Source: Lacinutrix himadriensis (GTDB lineage: Bacteria > Bacteroidota > Bacteroidia > Flavobacteriales > Flavobacteriaceae). Taken from it: a stretch of 64,000 nt of DNA. Shown here in pieces: positions 37,909 through 47,126 of the stretch. The notes beneath the pieces are model-generated. The model was not told the DNA's origin. It did no database searches and saw nothing but the letters and a program-made list of their open reading frames with translations. The stretch's first letter is position 1; every line of letters starts with the position of its first letter. Both the position numbers and the translations under genes were made by a program. The stretch spans positions 310,001 through 374,000 of the forward strand of contig NZ_LIQI01000027.1 in assembly GCF_001418105.1 (NCBI RefSeq), written 5' to 3'.

Positions 37909-39136
37909 ATCGAAGTGCTTAACTGCTTTTGCCATGCTTTTTTTGCTATTTGGATATGCACAAGATAATAACCTAACGAGCTCACCTTATTCCCTTTTTG
38001 GGCTAGGAGTAGAGAGTAATTCTAACACCGGAAGAAATAGTGGTCTTGGTAAAACAGGAATTGCTTTAGACGCAAAAAGAGGTATAAACCTTAATAATCC
38101 TGCTTCGTTTGCATCTTTAAAGGAGAATGAATTTGTACTTGATTTTGGTGGTTCTGCAGAGTTAATGAATCAATATACAGATAATTCGAACGAGCAAGAT
38201 CTCACGAGTAGTTTTACTAATATTTCTTTAGGATTTAATAGTAATGGCAAATACGGAATGGGATTAACACTTAAACCAGCAAGTAATGTTGGCTATTCTT
38301 TAACGGGTTTAGAAAGTAATATCGAAGGTAGTAATGAGTCCTTTATAACCAATATTGAAGGTTCTGGTGGATTAAATGAATTGCGATTAGATTATGGAAG
38401 AAAAATGAGTAAAGATTTAAATTTAGGAATAAAAGCGTCTTATTTATTTGGTAAAATTGAAGAAAGCGAATCCATTTCTACTAATGATAGCTATTTTGAT
38501 ATTACGGAAGAGAACTATTATAGCGGATTTCAATTGGGTTTAGGTTTGCAATATCAATTATTACCGAAACATAATTTTGGATTGACGGTAGATTTCCCAA
38601 CGGCTTTACAAGGAACTAAAGATGTACAAATTGGTAAATATTTAAATTCGGCATATTCTTTATTAGACGACACAAATGGAGAAACCATTGATGATTTTAA
38701 TCTTCCTTTAAAAGTAGGAATAGGGTATAGCACGATGTATAAAAACCTGCTTTTAACCGCAGATTATAATAAAAGTTTTTGGTCTTCTACAAATCAATCG
38801 GATGCAATAGGAGAGTACACAGATCAAAATATCTTTGGTTTAGGAGCTTCGTATTCTAAAAATCCTAACGGACTTAAATATTGGGATCGTGTAGATTATA
38901 GAATGGGCTTAAATTATAATTCAGGATACTTAAAAGTTGCCGATAAAAACATAGATACTTATGCTGCTTCTTTAGGTATTGGCTTACCTATTGGTCAAAG
39001 ATCCCTTCTTAATCTTTCCTATTCGCTTAGTAAAAAAGGAACCACAGAAAGCATACTTGTAGAAGAGTATATTCATACCCTAAATATCAATATTTCATTA
39101 TCAGATATATGGTTTCAAAAAACAAAGTATGAATAA
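37892..39136 (+). CDS. Outer-membrane protein, FadL/PorV-like barrel
   Basis: Predicted outer-membrane beta-barrel of 414 residues: signal peptide (LLFGYAQ), an N-terminal plug-like region with SSPYSLFGLGVESNSNTGRNSGLG and ALDAKRGINLNNPASFAS, then many amphipathic strands. The N-terminal phrase is common in FadL/OmpP1-type Bacteroidota barrels. It overlaps the DUF4270 gene by 17 bases, so the two are co-translated. A transport role is likely but the substrate is unknown. Confidence 0.75.
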   Translation: MLYMNKSKCLTAFAMLFLLFGYAQDNNLTSSPYSLFGLGVESNSNTGRNSGLGKTGIALDAKRGINLNNPASFASLKENEFVLDFGGSAELMNQYTDNSNEQDLTSSFTNISLGFNSNGKYGMGLTLKPASNVGYSLTGLESNIEGSNESFITNIEGSGGLNELRLDYGRKMSKDLNLGIKASYLFGKIEESESISTNDSYFDITEENYYSGFQLGLGLQYQLLPKHNFGLTVDFPTALQGTKDVQIGKYLNSAYSLLDDTNGETIDDFNLPLKVGIGYSTMYKNLLLTADYNKSFWSSTNQSDAIGEYTDQNIFGLGASYSKNPNGLKYWDRVDYRMGLNYNSGYLKVADKNIDTYAASLGIGLPIGQRSLLNLSYSLSKKGTTESILVEEYIHTLNINISLSDIWFQKTKYE

Positions 39137-39323
39137 TAGCTAATAATGTTTAATGTCTTAAATTCTTACATTCTATTAATCACATCGCGTTTTATATACT
39201 TCTTTTTGCTGTTTATTCTTTAATAACTGATTTTCAATACGTTTTCGCTTTTATAATAAAAATGGAAATATTATATTCGTAAAATGCTAAGCAGCAACGT
39301 TTATTATAACCCCAAAGAGTCGA

Positions 39324-40667
39324 ATGCAAAAAGAAAATCTAGATAGTTCTAATCCTATTTCAGCAGAAAATAAAAGCCAAACTAATTTAGAGGTTAGCCA
39401 GTTAGGAAAAGATAAAATTATAGAAAGACACCTACGTTTTCAAGACTTATTAATTAGTATTTCTACAAAATATATTAATTCCGATCTATCCGATATAGAT
39501 AAACTAGTACGCGAATCTTTGCAACAAATTGGAGAGTTTGTAACCTCCGACAGAAGTTATGTTTTTTCCTACGATTTTGTAAACAACACCTGCTCTAACA
39601 CCTATGAATGGTGTGCTGAAGATATAGAGCCAGAATTAGATAATTTACAAAACATACCATTAGATTATATTACACATTGGTTGGAAGCGCACAAAAAAGG
39701 AGAAGCTTTTTATGTAGAAGATGTAAGTCTTTTAGAGGAAGATGGTGAGTTTGGTTTACGTGCTATTTTAGAACCTCAAGGTATAAAAAGTTTAATAACC
39801 ATTCCAAAAATTAAAAACGGGGAACTCATTGGTTTTATTGGTTTCGATTCGGTTAAAAAATTAAATAGCTATTCTAAAAATGAACAACAAATTCTTTTTG
39901 TTTATGCAAATATGCTGGTTAATGTGATTCAGAAAAAAGAATATGAAGAACGTATAAAAGCACAGAACAAGAAGCAGGAAGAATTATTAAAAAGCTTATC
40001 CATTCAAAACGAAGAGCTAAATGAATATGCACACGTAGTTTCACATGATTTAAAAGCGCCACTAATTAACATTCATACCTTAGTGGGTTGGTTTATGGAA
40101 GATAATAAAGAAGCTTTAGACGAAAAGGCCTTTAAACCATTGCACCAAGTATTGTTTAATGTAGAAAAAATGGACTTTCTAATTAAAGGGATTTTAGACT
40201 ATTCTATTATTGACAAATTAGAAGCAGAAGATAAACTTGTAAATTTTAATCTAATCACGCAAGAGGTATTACAAACGCTATTAGTACCAAACCATATACA
40301 CGTTACTATACAAGAAAATTTACCTAGTTTATTTGGGAACACCTGGAGGTTTAAACAGGTTTTTCAAAACCTTATACAAAACGCTATAAATTATTGCGAT
40401 AAAGAAAATGGTAGGATAGAAGTAGGTTACGAAGAAAAAGATACCCATCATTTATTTTTTGTAAAAGACAACGGCATTGGTATTAAAGCCGATTATTTTG
40501 ATAAAATATTTAAAGTATTTACCAAATTAGAAAGTACAGGTTCTTCTTCTGGAATTGGACTTTCCATTGTTAAAAAAATCATTAGCTATTATAATGGTTC
40601 TATTTGGTTGGAAAGCGAACAAGGCGTTGGTACTACCTTTTATTTTACGCTTTTGAAAAAGGAATAA
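39324..40667 (+). CDS. GAF domain sensor histidine kinase, soluble
   Basis: Kinase of 447 residues with no membrane segment. A GAF domain (about residues 35-205) senses a small ligand; a coiled linker follows; the HisKA region carries the H-box EYAHVVSHDLKAPL and the ATPase domain the N-box (QNLIQNAINYCD), G1 (VKDNGIGIKADYFDKIF) and G2 (GIGLSIVKKI). No response regulator is adjacent, so its partner is unknown. It stands alone between the FadL-like gene and the PfkB-type kinase. Confidence 0.92.
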   Translation: MQKENLDSSNPISAENKSQTNLEVSQLGKDKIIERHLRFQDLLISISTKYINSDLSDIDKLVRESLQQIGEFVTSDRSYVFSYDFVNNTCSNTYEWCAEDIEPELDNLQNIPLDYITHWLEAHKKGEAFYVEDVSLLEEDGEFGLRAILEPQGIKSLITIPKIKNGELIGFIGFDSVKKLNSYSKNEQQILFVYANMLVNVIQKKEYEERIKAQNKKQEELLKSLSIQNEELNEYAHVVSHDLKAPLINIHTLVGWFMEDNKEALDEKAFKPLHQVLFNVEKMDFLIKGILDYSIIDKLEAEDKLVNFNLITQEVLQTLLVPNHIHVTIQENLPSLFGNTWRFKQVFQNLIQNAINYCDKENGRIEVGYEEKDTHHLFFVKDNGIGIKADYFDKIFKVFTKLESTGSSSGIGLSIVKKIISYYNGSIWLESEQGVGTTFYFTLLKKE

Positions 40668-40747
40668 AAACTGCGGCTATTAAATTTATTTTTCCTTTTG
40701 GTGCGTAATCTGCTATTTTACAACAACTTAATAATATTACATCTTTT

Positions 40748-41671
40748 ATGAATATTGTAACCTTAACTATAAATCCAGCTTTAGATAAAAGCGCAAAAAT
40801 AGATCAACTTATTCCAGAGCAAAAACTAAAATGCCATGCCATTCAATATCAAGCTGGAGGAGGAGGCGTAAATATCTCCCGTGTGTTGCATACTTTGGGT
40901 GTGAAAAACAATTGTGTTTTTACTTGTGGTGGTGATACTGGACAAACATTAAAGCGTTTATTAGAGGAAGAAAAATTGGATATCACACCAGTTTCTGTAA
41001 CAGATTGGACACGTGAAAATTTAGCGATTGTAGATGCTAAAACCGATCTACAATATCGATTTGGGATGCCTGGAAAAGGATTAAGTGATAGTGAAGTAGA
41101 AGTGATTAAAAACACTACAAACAAGTTAGTTACAGAAAATTCTATTTTTATAATTAGCGGTAGTATTCCTGATAGTATGTCTCCAGATTTTTATGTGGAA
41201 TTAATAGATAGTTTAACTGCTAAAAACGTTAAACTTATTATAGATACTTCTGGTGAGGCCTTAAAATCTAGTCTTAAAAAAACCGTGTTTTTAATGAAAC
41301 CTAACCAAGGTGAATTGGCGCAATTAGCAGGAAAAGACTTTTTAACCAAAACGGAACAAGAAGCCTTTGCCATGGAGTTAATCACGAATAAGCGTGCGCA
41401 GTATGTTATCGTATCTTTAGGCGCACGTGGTGCGTTTTTAGCTTCAGCGCAAGGTATTTTTTACCAAACAACGCCTTCGGTAAAAGTAAAAAGTACCATT
41501 GGTGCTGGTGATAGTATGGTAGCAGGTATGGTTTATGCCATAGCGCAAGGCCATTCCCCTAAAGACATATTAAAATGGGGAGTTGTTTGTGGTGTTGCTA
41601 CCACCATGACAGGAGGTACTAATTTAGCTTCCAAAGAGAATATTCAGACCGTTTTAGAGCTACTACATTAA
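40748..41671 (+). CDS. PfkB family 1-phosphofructokinase-type hexose kinase
   Basis: Kinase of 307 residues in the PfkB/ribokinase family. The N-terminus has LTINPALDKSAKIDQL, typical of the 1-phosphofructokinase/6-phosphofructokinase-2 branch, followed by the substrate-binding AGGGGVNISRVLHTLG. DTSGEAL is at about residue 165 and the catalytic base lies in GAGDS (252-256). It should phosphorylate a sugar phosphate such as fructose 6-phosphate or tagatose 6-phosphate. No sugar PTS gene is near. Confidence 0.9.
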   Translation: MNIVTLTINPALDKSAKIDQLIPEQKLKCHAIQYQAGGGGVNISRVLHTLGVKNNCVFTCGGDTGQTLKRLLEEEKLDITPVSVTDWTRENLAIVDAKTDLQYRFGMPGKGLSDSEVEVIKNTTNKLVTENSIFIISGSIPDSMSPDFYVELIDSLTAKNVKLIIDTSGEALKSSLKKTVFLMKPNQGELAQLAGKDFLTKTEQEAFAMELITNKRAQYVIVSLGARGAFLASAQGIFYQTTPSVKVKSTIGAGDSMVAGMVYAIAQGHSPKDILKWGVVCGVATTMTGGTNLASKENIQTVLELLH

Positions 41672-41713
41672 AACATACCATAGAGTAGCTAATTTGTTTA
41701 ATAAAAAAGGAAT

Positions 41714-41741
41714 GAGGAATATTGTCTTTTAGCTATTCCTC
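41714..41741 (-). terminator. Possible terminator of the arylesterase gene
   Basis: GAGGAATA (41714-41721) pairs with TATTCCTC (41734-41741), a perfect 8-bp stem. On the minus strand a T-rich stretch follows after five bases, a weak fit to a terminator. Confidence 0.4.
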
Positions 41742-41748
41742 TAAAACA

Positions 41749-42492
41749 TCACAATACCAAAGGTTGCAATACTTCCCAAACCGTGTCTGCCACTAATTTG
41801 TGTCCTGCAACATTGGGATGAATGCCATCTCGTTGATTCAGTGAGGCAATGCCACCAACATCTTTCAAAATAAAAGGAATAAAAGCAATGTTATTTTTTG
41901 CTGCTAAATCGGCAAACAGTTTTCTAAACTCCGTAGTATATTCTTGTCCCATATTTGGAGGTAATTCCATCCCTGCAAGAACAATAATACTTTCCGGGCT
42001 TTTATCTTTTACCACATCAATTATGGCTTGTAAGTTAGCTTGTGTTTCGGTTAAAGGCACACCACGTAAACCATCATTGGCTCCCAATTCCAATAAAAAT
42101 ACGGTAGGCGCTTGTTTAATCACCCAATCAATACGGCTTTTACCTCCAGCACTCGTTTCGCCACTAACACCAGAATTAATTACTGTAAAGTCTAGCTGTA
42201 ACGAATCTATGGTGTGTTGCAACACTGCAGGATAAGCATCATTGGTGTCGTCTAGACCGTAGCCTGCCGTAATACTATCTCCAAAACACAAAATGGTTTT
42301 GCTTTTTACAGGAAGCGTTTCTACCGTTTCTATAGAAGTTTCCGTAGGTTGGACTTCTGTAGTTTTGTCCGTTTTAGTATCTCCACAAGAATAGAGGGAA
42401 ACTACTAAAATAAAATAACAAAATTTTAAGAGTTTATATCCGCTTAAGATTGGTAGATATGCGTGTAATTGATTAATTTGAGCCTCGGACAT
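41749..42492 (-). CDS. tesA: GDSL/SGNH-family arylesterase (TesA-like) lipoprotein
   Basis: SGNH-fold esterase of 247 residues, a lipoprotein (signal ending VSLYSC; lipobox Cys36). The catalytic blocks are visible: block I CFGDSITAGYG with Ser73, block III GANDGLRG, and block V DGIHPN with the His. It is 26 bases from, and divergent to, the YbbA/YbbP genes, the same tesA-ybbA-ybbP layout seen in E. coli and many others, where TesA hydrolyses acyl esters and thioesters in the periplasm. Confidence 0.9.
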   Translation of the reverse strand: MSEAQINQLHAYLPILSGYKLLKFCYFILVVSLYSCGDTKTDKTTEVQPTETSIETVETLPVKSKTILCFGDSITAGYGLDDTNDAYPAVLQHTIDSLQLDFTVINSGVSGETSAGGKSRIDWVIKQAPTVFLLELGANDGLRGVPLTETQANLQAIIDVVKDKSPESIIVLAGMELPPNMGQEYTTEFRKLFADLAAKNNIAFIPFILKDVGGIASLNQRDGIHPNVAGHKLVADTVWEVLQPLVL

Positions 42493-42517
42493 TCGTCTGT
42501 ATTTAATTTAAACTTAT

Positions 42518-43207
42518 ATGCCAAAGATATTAAAGATTACTGGGTTGGAAAAGACATATACCAGTGGTAACAAAGAATTAACGGTTTTACACGATATTTC
42601 CTTTGCTGTAGAGCAAGGACAAACCTTCTCTATTGTAGGTCCGTCGGGAAGTGGAAAGACCACCTTACTAGGCCTTTGTGCGGGTCTCGACTATCCGAAT
42701 GCAGGTACTGTAGAATTATGCGGACAAGATTTAAGTACGTTAAATGAAGACCAACGAGCACAATTAAGAAATAAGGAAGTTGGTTTTATTTTTCAGAATT
42801 TTCAATTGCTACCTACATTAACGGCTCTTGAAAATGTTAGTGTGCCTCTAGAATTACAAGGCGCAAAAAACGCTACTTCAAAAAGCATGGCTTTATTGGA
42901 AAAAGTGGGATTAACAGATAGAGTACACCATTATCCTTCGCAACTCTCTGGTGGCGAACAGCAACGTGTGGCATTAGCTAGAGCGTTTGCAAATGCGCCA
43001 TCCATATTGTTTGCAGATGAACCTACTGGGAATTTGGATGATGAAACGGGTGAAAAGGTAGTACAATTACTTTTCGAATTGAATAAAGAAAATGGAACGA
43101 CCTTAGTGATTATTACGCATGATTTGGAATTAGCAAATCGAACACAGCAGATATTAAAACTGAAAGGTGGAAAAATAGTCACTAACCAATCTACTACAGC
43201 ACTGTAA
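42518..43207 (+). CDS. ybbA: ABC transporter ATP-binding protein, YbbA-like
   Basis: ATPase of 229 residues with the full set of ABC motifs: Walker A GPSGSGKTT, Q-loop (FIFQNFQLL), signature LSGGEQQRVALARA, Walker B and D-loop (LFADEPTGNLDD), and H-loop (VIITHDLEL). It is divergent from the arylesterase gene and overlaps the permease start by one base (TAATG). The YbbA-YbbP pair is of unknown substrate. Confidence 0.93.
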   Translation: MPKILKITGLEKTYTSGNKELTVLHDISFAVEQGQTFSIVGPSGSGKTTLLGLCAGLDYPNAGTVELCGQDLSTLNEDQRAQLRNKEVGFIFQNFQLLPTLTALENVSVPLELQGAKNATSKSMALLEKVGLTDRVHHYPSQLSGGEQQRVALARAFANAPSILFADEPTGNLDDETGEKVVQLLFELNKENGTTLVIITHDLELANRTQQILKLKGGKIVTNQSTTAL

Positions 43208-45747
43208 TGCCTATGAACACTAAAAAGGTACAAGTACGTTGGCTGTTTAAAATGGCATGGCGTGATGCAAAGGCTAGTAAAGTACGCCTATTGTTATTTA
43301 TGGCATCTATTATTTTGGGAATAGCTGCTGTGGTTTCTATACAGTTATTTAGCACCAATTTAAAGGATAATATTCAGAGTCAATCTAAAACCTTAATGGG
43401 TGCCGATTATATTATCGATGCCAGACAAATACCCACCGAAAGAGCGCAAGCCATCATTGATTCCTTAAAACCGGGAGCTTCAGAAGTGAACTTTGTTTCC
43501 ATGATTGCATTTCCAAAGAATGGCGGTACCAAATTAGTCAAAGTGCAAGGTATGGAAGGGGATTTTCCCTTTTATGGAAATATTAATACAGAACCAGCTG
43601 CTGCTGCAAGTAGTTATCAAGAATCTGGTGGCGCATTAGTAGATGCTACTTTATTGTTGCAATACAACATACAACCAGGCGATTCTATTAAAATAGGGCA
43701 AATTACGCTACCCATTGCAGGTGCTTTAAAATCCATGCCAGGAAATTCTGCGGTATCCAGTTCTGTAGCACCACCAGTAGTTATTCCATATCGTTTTATT
43801 GAAGCTACCGAATTACTTCAGTTTGGAAGTAGAAAAGAATACCAATATTTTTATAAAGTTTCCGATACGGTAAACTTAAAACGTCTAGAAGATAAAATAG
43901 GACCATTACTAGATTTAGAAAGTGCCGATTTAGATACGCATACAAGTACTACCCGACGTTTAGGTAAACGTTACGATAATGTGGGTAAATTCTTAAATTT
44001 AGCAGCATTTATCGCATTACTACTCGGTTGTATTGGAATTGCTAGTTCGGTACATATTTATATTAAAGAGAAATTAAAACCCATAGCCATTTTAAAATGT
44101 ATGGGTGCATCCAGACTGCAAAGCTTTCTCATTTTCCTGATTCAAATTGCAGGTATCGGAATCATTGGTGGTATTATAGGATCGTTATTAGGTATTGGAT
44201 TACAAGCTGTATTTCCATATCTATTAAAAGACTTTTTACCTTTTGCGTTGGAAATTAAAATCACCGCACAACCCGTTTTAATTGGTGTGCTTTTAGGATT
44301 GTTTATGTCCGTTTTATTTGCGCTCTTGCCATTACTTCGTACTTGGTATGTTTCACCACTAGACGTGTTACGTGTGGATGAAAATGGATCTCAAGAACCA
44401 AAAAAGATACGATATCTGGTATATGGAATCCTTTTAGTATTTCTGTTTTTATTTTCCTTTTGGTTGATTAGAGATGCACTGTATGCATTGGTTTTTATTA
44501 TAGCTACGGTTTTTACTTTTACTATGTTGGCAGCAGTGGCTTTAGGTTTTATAAAAACCATAAAACGGTTTTTTCCAAAACACTGGAGTTTTACCATGCG
44601 CCAAAGTTTACTCAACCTTTTTAGACCAAATAACCAAACCGTTGTTTTAGTCGTAGCTATTGGTTTGGGTACGTTTTTAATCAGTACGTTATATTTTACC
44701 AAAGACATTCTATTAGCGAAAACAGAAGTTGGGCAGACAGATCAAAATGCCAATATTATCATCTTAGATGTGCAACCAGAGCAACGGGATGCCCTTGCGG
44801 AAAGTATTACTTCTAAAAACCTAACTGTACTTAGTAATATTCCTTTGGTTACCATGCGTATGCAAAGCATTAAAGGGAAATTAGTGAATACGCTACGTCA
44901 AGATAGTACAAGACAAATTAAAGGATGGATTTTAAATCATGAGTTTAGAACCACCTATCGGGATTCGCTGATAGCATCCGAAGAATTGCTAGAAGGTGTG
45001 TGGCGTGCCAACTTGAAACCAGAAGAACCGGTTGTGATTTCCATTTCCGATAATTTAGCGTTTGATGCTAATTTAGCCGTTGGTGATCCTGTGGTTTTTA
45101 ACGTGCAAGGTGTTTTGATGGAAACCACTGTAGGAAGCATTCGAAAAGTAGATTGGTCACAAATACAACTTAATTTTTCCATTGTATTTCCCGCAGGTGT
45201 TTTAGAACAAGCACCACAGTTTAACGTGCTTACTACTTTTGTACCAGATGATGCAAGTTCTGCCGCATTACAGCAAGATTTAGTGGCGAAGTTCCCAAAT
45301 GTATCCATAATTGATTTGCGACAAATATTCACTGTAGTGGATAATATATTAGATAAGGTATCTTGGGTTATTAATTTTATGGCATTTTTTAGTATTTTCA
45401 CTGGTATTATTGTGTTGATTGGCTCGGTACGAACCAGTAAATACCAACGCATTAAAGAGAGTGTTTTGTTGCGAACATTAGGTGCTAAAAACAAACAAAT
45501 TTTGCAAATTTCTGCCTTCGAATATCTCTTTTTAGGACTTCTAGGAAGTTTGGTTGGCTTGCTATTGGCATTGGTTAGTAGCCTGTGTTTAGCACTGTTT
45601 GTTTTTAAAGAACCTTTTGTACCATCACCAATTCCATTTTTAATCTTTTTACCTGGTATTACAATACTAGTTTTGGGAATAGGATTAAGCAATATTCAAA
45701 CCGTATTACGAAGTTCGCCATTAGAAGTTTTACGAAGGGAAAGTTAA
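43207..45747 (+). CDS. ybbP: FtsX-like ABC permease, YbbP-like
   Basis: Permease of 846 residues with two FtsX domains: one about residues 260-385 (LNLAAFIALLLGCIGIASSVHIYIKEKLKPIAILKCMGAS) and one about 715-835, ending in SPLEVLRRES. A large periplasmic domain lies between each pair of helices. The length is close to YbbP (about 800). It shares a one-base overlap with YbbA. YbbP-type permeases are linked to export of lipophilic compounds; the arylesterase at 41749 is the usual neighbour. Confidence 0.9.
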   Translation: MPMNTKKVQVRWLFKMAWRDAKASKVRLLLFMASIILGIAAVVSIQLFSTNLKDNIQSQSKTLMGADYIIDARQIPTERAQAIIDSLKPGASEVNFVSMIAFPKNGGTKLVKVQGMEGDFPFYGNINTEPAAAASSYQESGGALVDATLLLQYNIQPGDSIKIGQITLPIAGALKSMPGNSAVSSSVAPPVVIPYRFIEATELLQFGSRKEYQYFYKVSDTVNLKRLEDKIGPLLDLESADLDTHTSTTRRLGKRYDNVGKFLNLAAFIALLLGCIGIASSVHIYIKEKLKPIAILKCMGASRLQSFLIFLIQIAGIGIIGGIIGSLLGIGLQAVFPYLLKDFLPFALEIKITAQPVLIGVLLGLFMSVLFALLPLLRTWYVSPLDVLRVDENGSQEPKKIRYLVYGILLVFLFLFSFWLIRDALYALVFIIATVFTFTMLAAVALGFIKTIKRFFPKHWSFTMRQSLLNLFRPNNQTVVLVVAIGLGTFLISTLYFTKDILLAKTEVGQTDQNANIIILDVQPEQRDALAESITSKNLTVLSNIPLVTMRMQSIKGKLVNTLRQDSTRQIKGWILNHEFRTTYRDSLIASEELLEGVWRANLKPEEPVVISISDNLAFDANLAVGDPVVFNVQGVLMETTVGSIRKVDWSQIQLNFSIVFPAGVLEQAPQFNVLTTFVPDDASSAALQQDLVAKFPNVSIIDLRQIFTVVDNILDKVSWVINFMAFFSIFTGIIVLIGSVRTSKYQRIKESVLLRTLGAKNKQILQISAFEYLFLGLLGSLVGLLLALVSSLCLALFVFKEPFVPSPIPFLIFLPGITILVLGIGLSNIQTVLRSSPLEVLRRES

Positions 45748-46059
45748 AATTTGGGTGGTATTAAGGTGGATTGACGCAGGAACGAGTACAAACGATTTTT
45801 ATGAAAACGAAGCAGAAAGTTTATAAACTCCTATAAAACAATATTAATCCTTTGCATAAACACTTGTACAAACCCACTTTCCCTCTTGTTTTTCAACACG
45901 AGTTCTACGATACTCCAATAATTTCCAATAGAAAATAACGCATATCAAGTACATCCTAACGCTTATGACTTAAAACCTTACAAAAAAAGATTTCCTATTT
46001 TTTACTGTGTTTCATAAAACTACTTTGGCTTTAAATAAACTTTTAAAACCTATTTCCTT
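45748..46059. other. Intergenic region with degenerate repeat c1
   Basis: No coding frame of note. The segment 45771-45820 (GACGCAGGAACGAG, ACGATTTTTATG, CGAAGCAGAAAG) resembles the intergenic elements at 50092, 52394 and 54568. The remainder is probably the promoter region of the BspA-like gene. I see no matching -7 box with certainty. Confidence 0.4.
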
Positions 46060-46935
46060 ATGAAAAAATCACTACTTATTTTAATGGCTCTATTTATAAC
46101 TATAATAGGGCATTCGCAAACGTTTACAGATGCTAATTTTATAGAGTATACCATTATTTCTGGTACAAATACTGTTGAAGTTACAGGTTATGATTTCGCT
46201 AATGGTGGTTCAGATGTTGCTATTCCTGAAACAGTTGATAATGCCACAACAACTTATAGTGTTACTGCAATTGGCACTACTGCATTTCAAAATAATGATT
46301 TAACTAGTGTTATTATTCCTGACAGTGTTCTTACAATTGGCGTTGGTGCTTTTGTCCAAAATTACAATCTAGATAATGTTATTATTGGTAATAACGTTAC
46401 TAGTATAGGTGATGCTGCTTTTCGTTATGCTGCTTTGACGAGTATTACTATACCAGCTAGTGTTACCTATATGGGTTTTGTCGTTTTTTCTAATAATCTA
46501 TCTTTAACGGATGTTTTTTCTGAAAGCGCAACACCACCTACTATAATTACAGGAACTAACGATACTTTTGGTAGTAGTACTATTAATAGTCTTCGTAGTG
46601 GTATTCATTTACACATACCAGCTGGTACTATGGGAGCATACATTACAGATGCTGGTGCTTTATGGACTGGTTTTATGTCGGTAACAGAAGATGCATTAAG
46701 TATCTCTGATTTTGAGTTAGCTAACGAGGTAAAAGTTGTCAATACTTTTAATGCATTAAAGATAATCTCTACAGGTGTAGCTAGATTAGAAAACTATACC
46801 ATTTACAGTATTACAGGTGCTAAAGTAAAAAAAGGTACAAATAGTACTATAGCAATAGATGCGCTGTCTAGTGGGATTTATATTTTAGAACTTAATTTTG
46901 ATACAGGGAAACTTACTAAAAAGTTTGCAAAGTAA
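46060..46935 (+). CDS. BspA-like leucine-rich repeat surface protein with T9SS C-terminal domain
   Basis: Secreted protein of 291 residues with a signal peptide (ITIIGHSQ). Residues about 55-190 are BspA-type LRR_5 repeats (TSVIIPDSVLTIGVGAF, VIIGNNVTSIGDAAF, TSITIPASVTYMG). The end (about residues 215-291) is a type A T9SS sorting domain with YTIYSITGAKV and SSGIYILELNFDTGKLTKKFAK. The protein is therefore secreted via the type IX system and probably surface-attached or released. Followed by a terminator. Confidence 0.88.
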   Translation: MKKSLLILMALFITIIGHSQTFTDANFIEYTIISGTNTVEVTGYDFANGGSDVAIPETVDNATTTYSVTAIGTTAFQNNDLTSVIIPDSVLTIGVGAFVQNYNLDNVIIGNNVTSIGDAAFRYAALTSITIPASVTYMGFVVFSNNLSLTDVFSESATPPTIITGTNDTFGSSTINSLRSGIHLHIPAGTMGAYITDAGALWTGFMSVTEDALSISDFELANEVKVVNTFNALKIISTGVARLENYTIYSITGAKVKKGTNSTIAIDALSSGIYILELNFDTGKLTKKFAK

Positions 46936-46992
46936 ATTACTTATTATGCTATTAATCATTTTATTAGCTACTTTGGTTTCCCTTATTTTAGT

Positions 46993-47030
46993 AACCGCAA
47001 GCGTTTTAATTAAAGTGCTTGCGGTTTTGT
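46993..47030 (+). terminator. Rho-independent terminator after the BspA-like gene
   Basis: AACCGCAAGC (46993-47002) pairs with GCTTGCGGTT (47017-47026), a perfect 10-bp stem, and T-rich sequence follows. Confidence 0.85.
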
Positions 47031-47126
47031 TCTTTATTTAGTTTTTTGTTTCTATCAGAAATCTTATATTCTGGTTTTTATAAATAACAATTAAGATTAT
47101 ATTGTTAATTAGTTTAAAATACGTCT

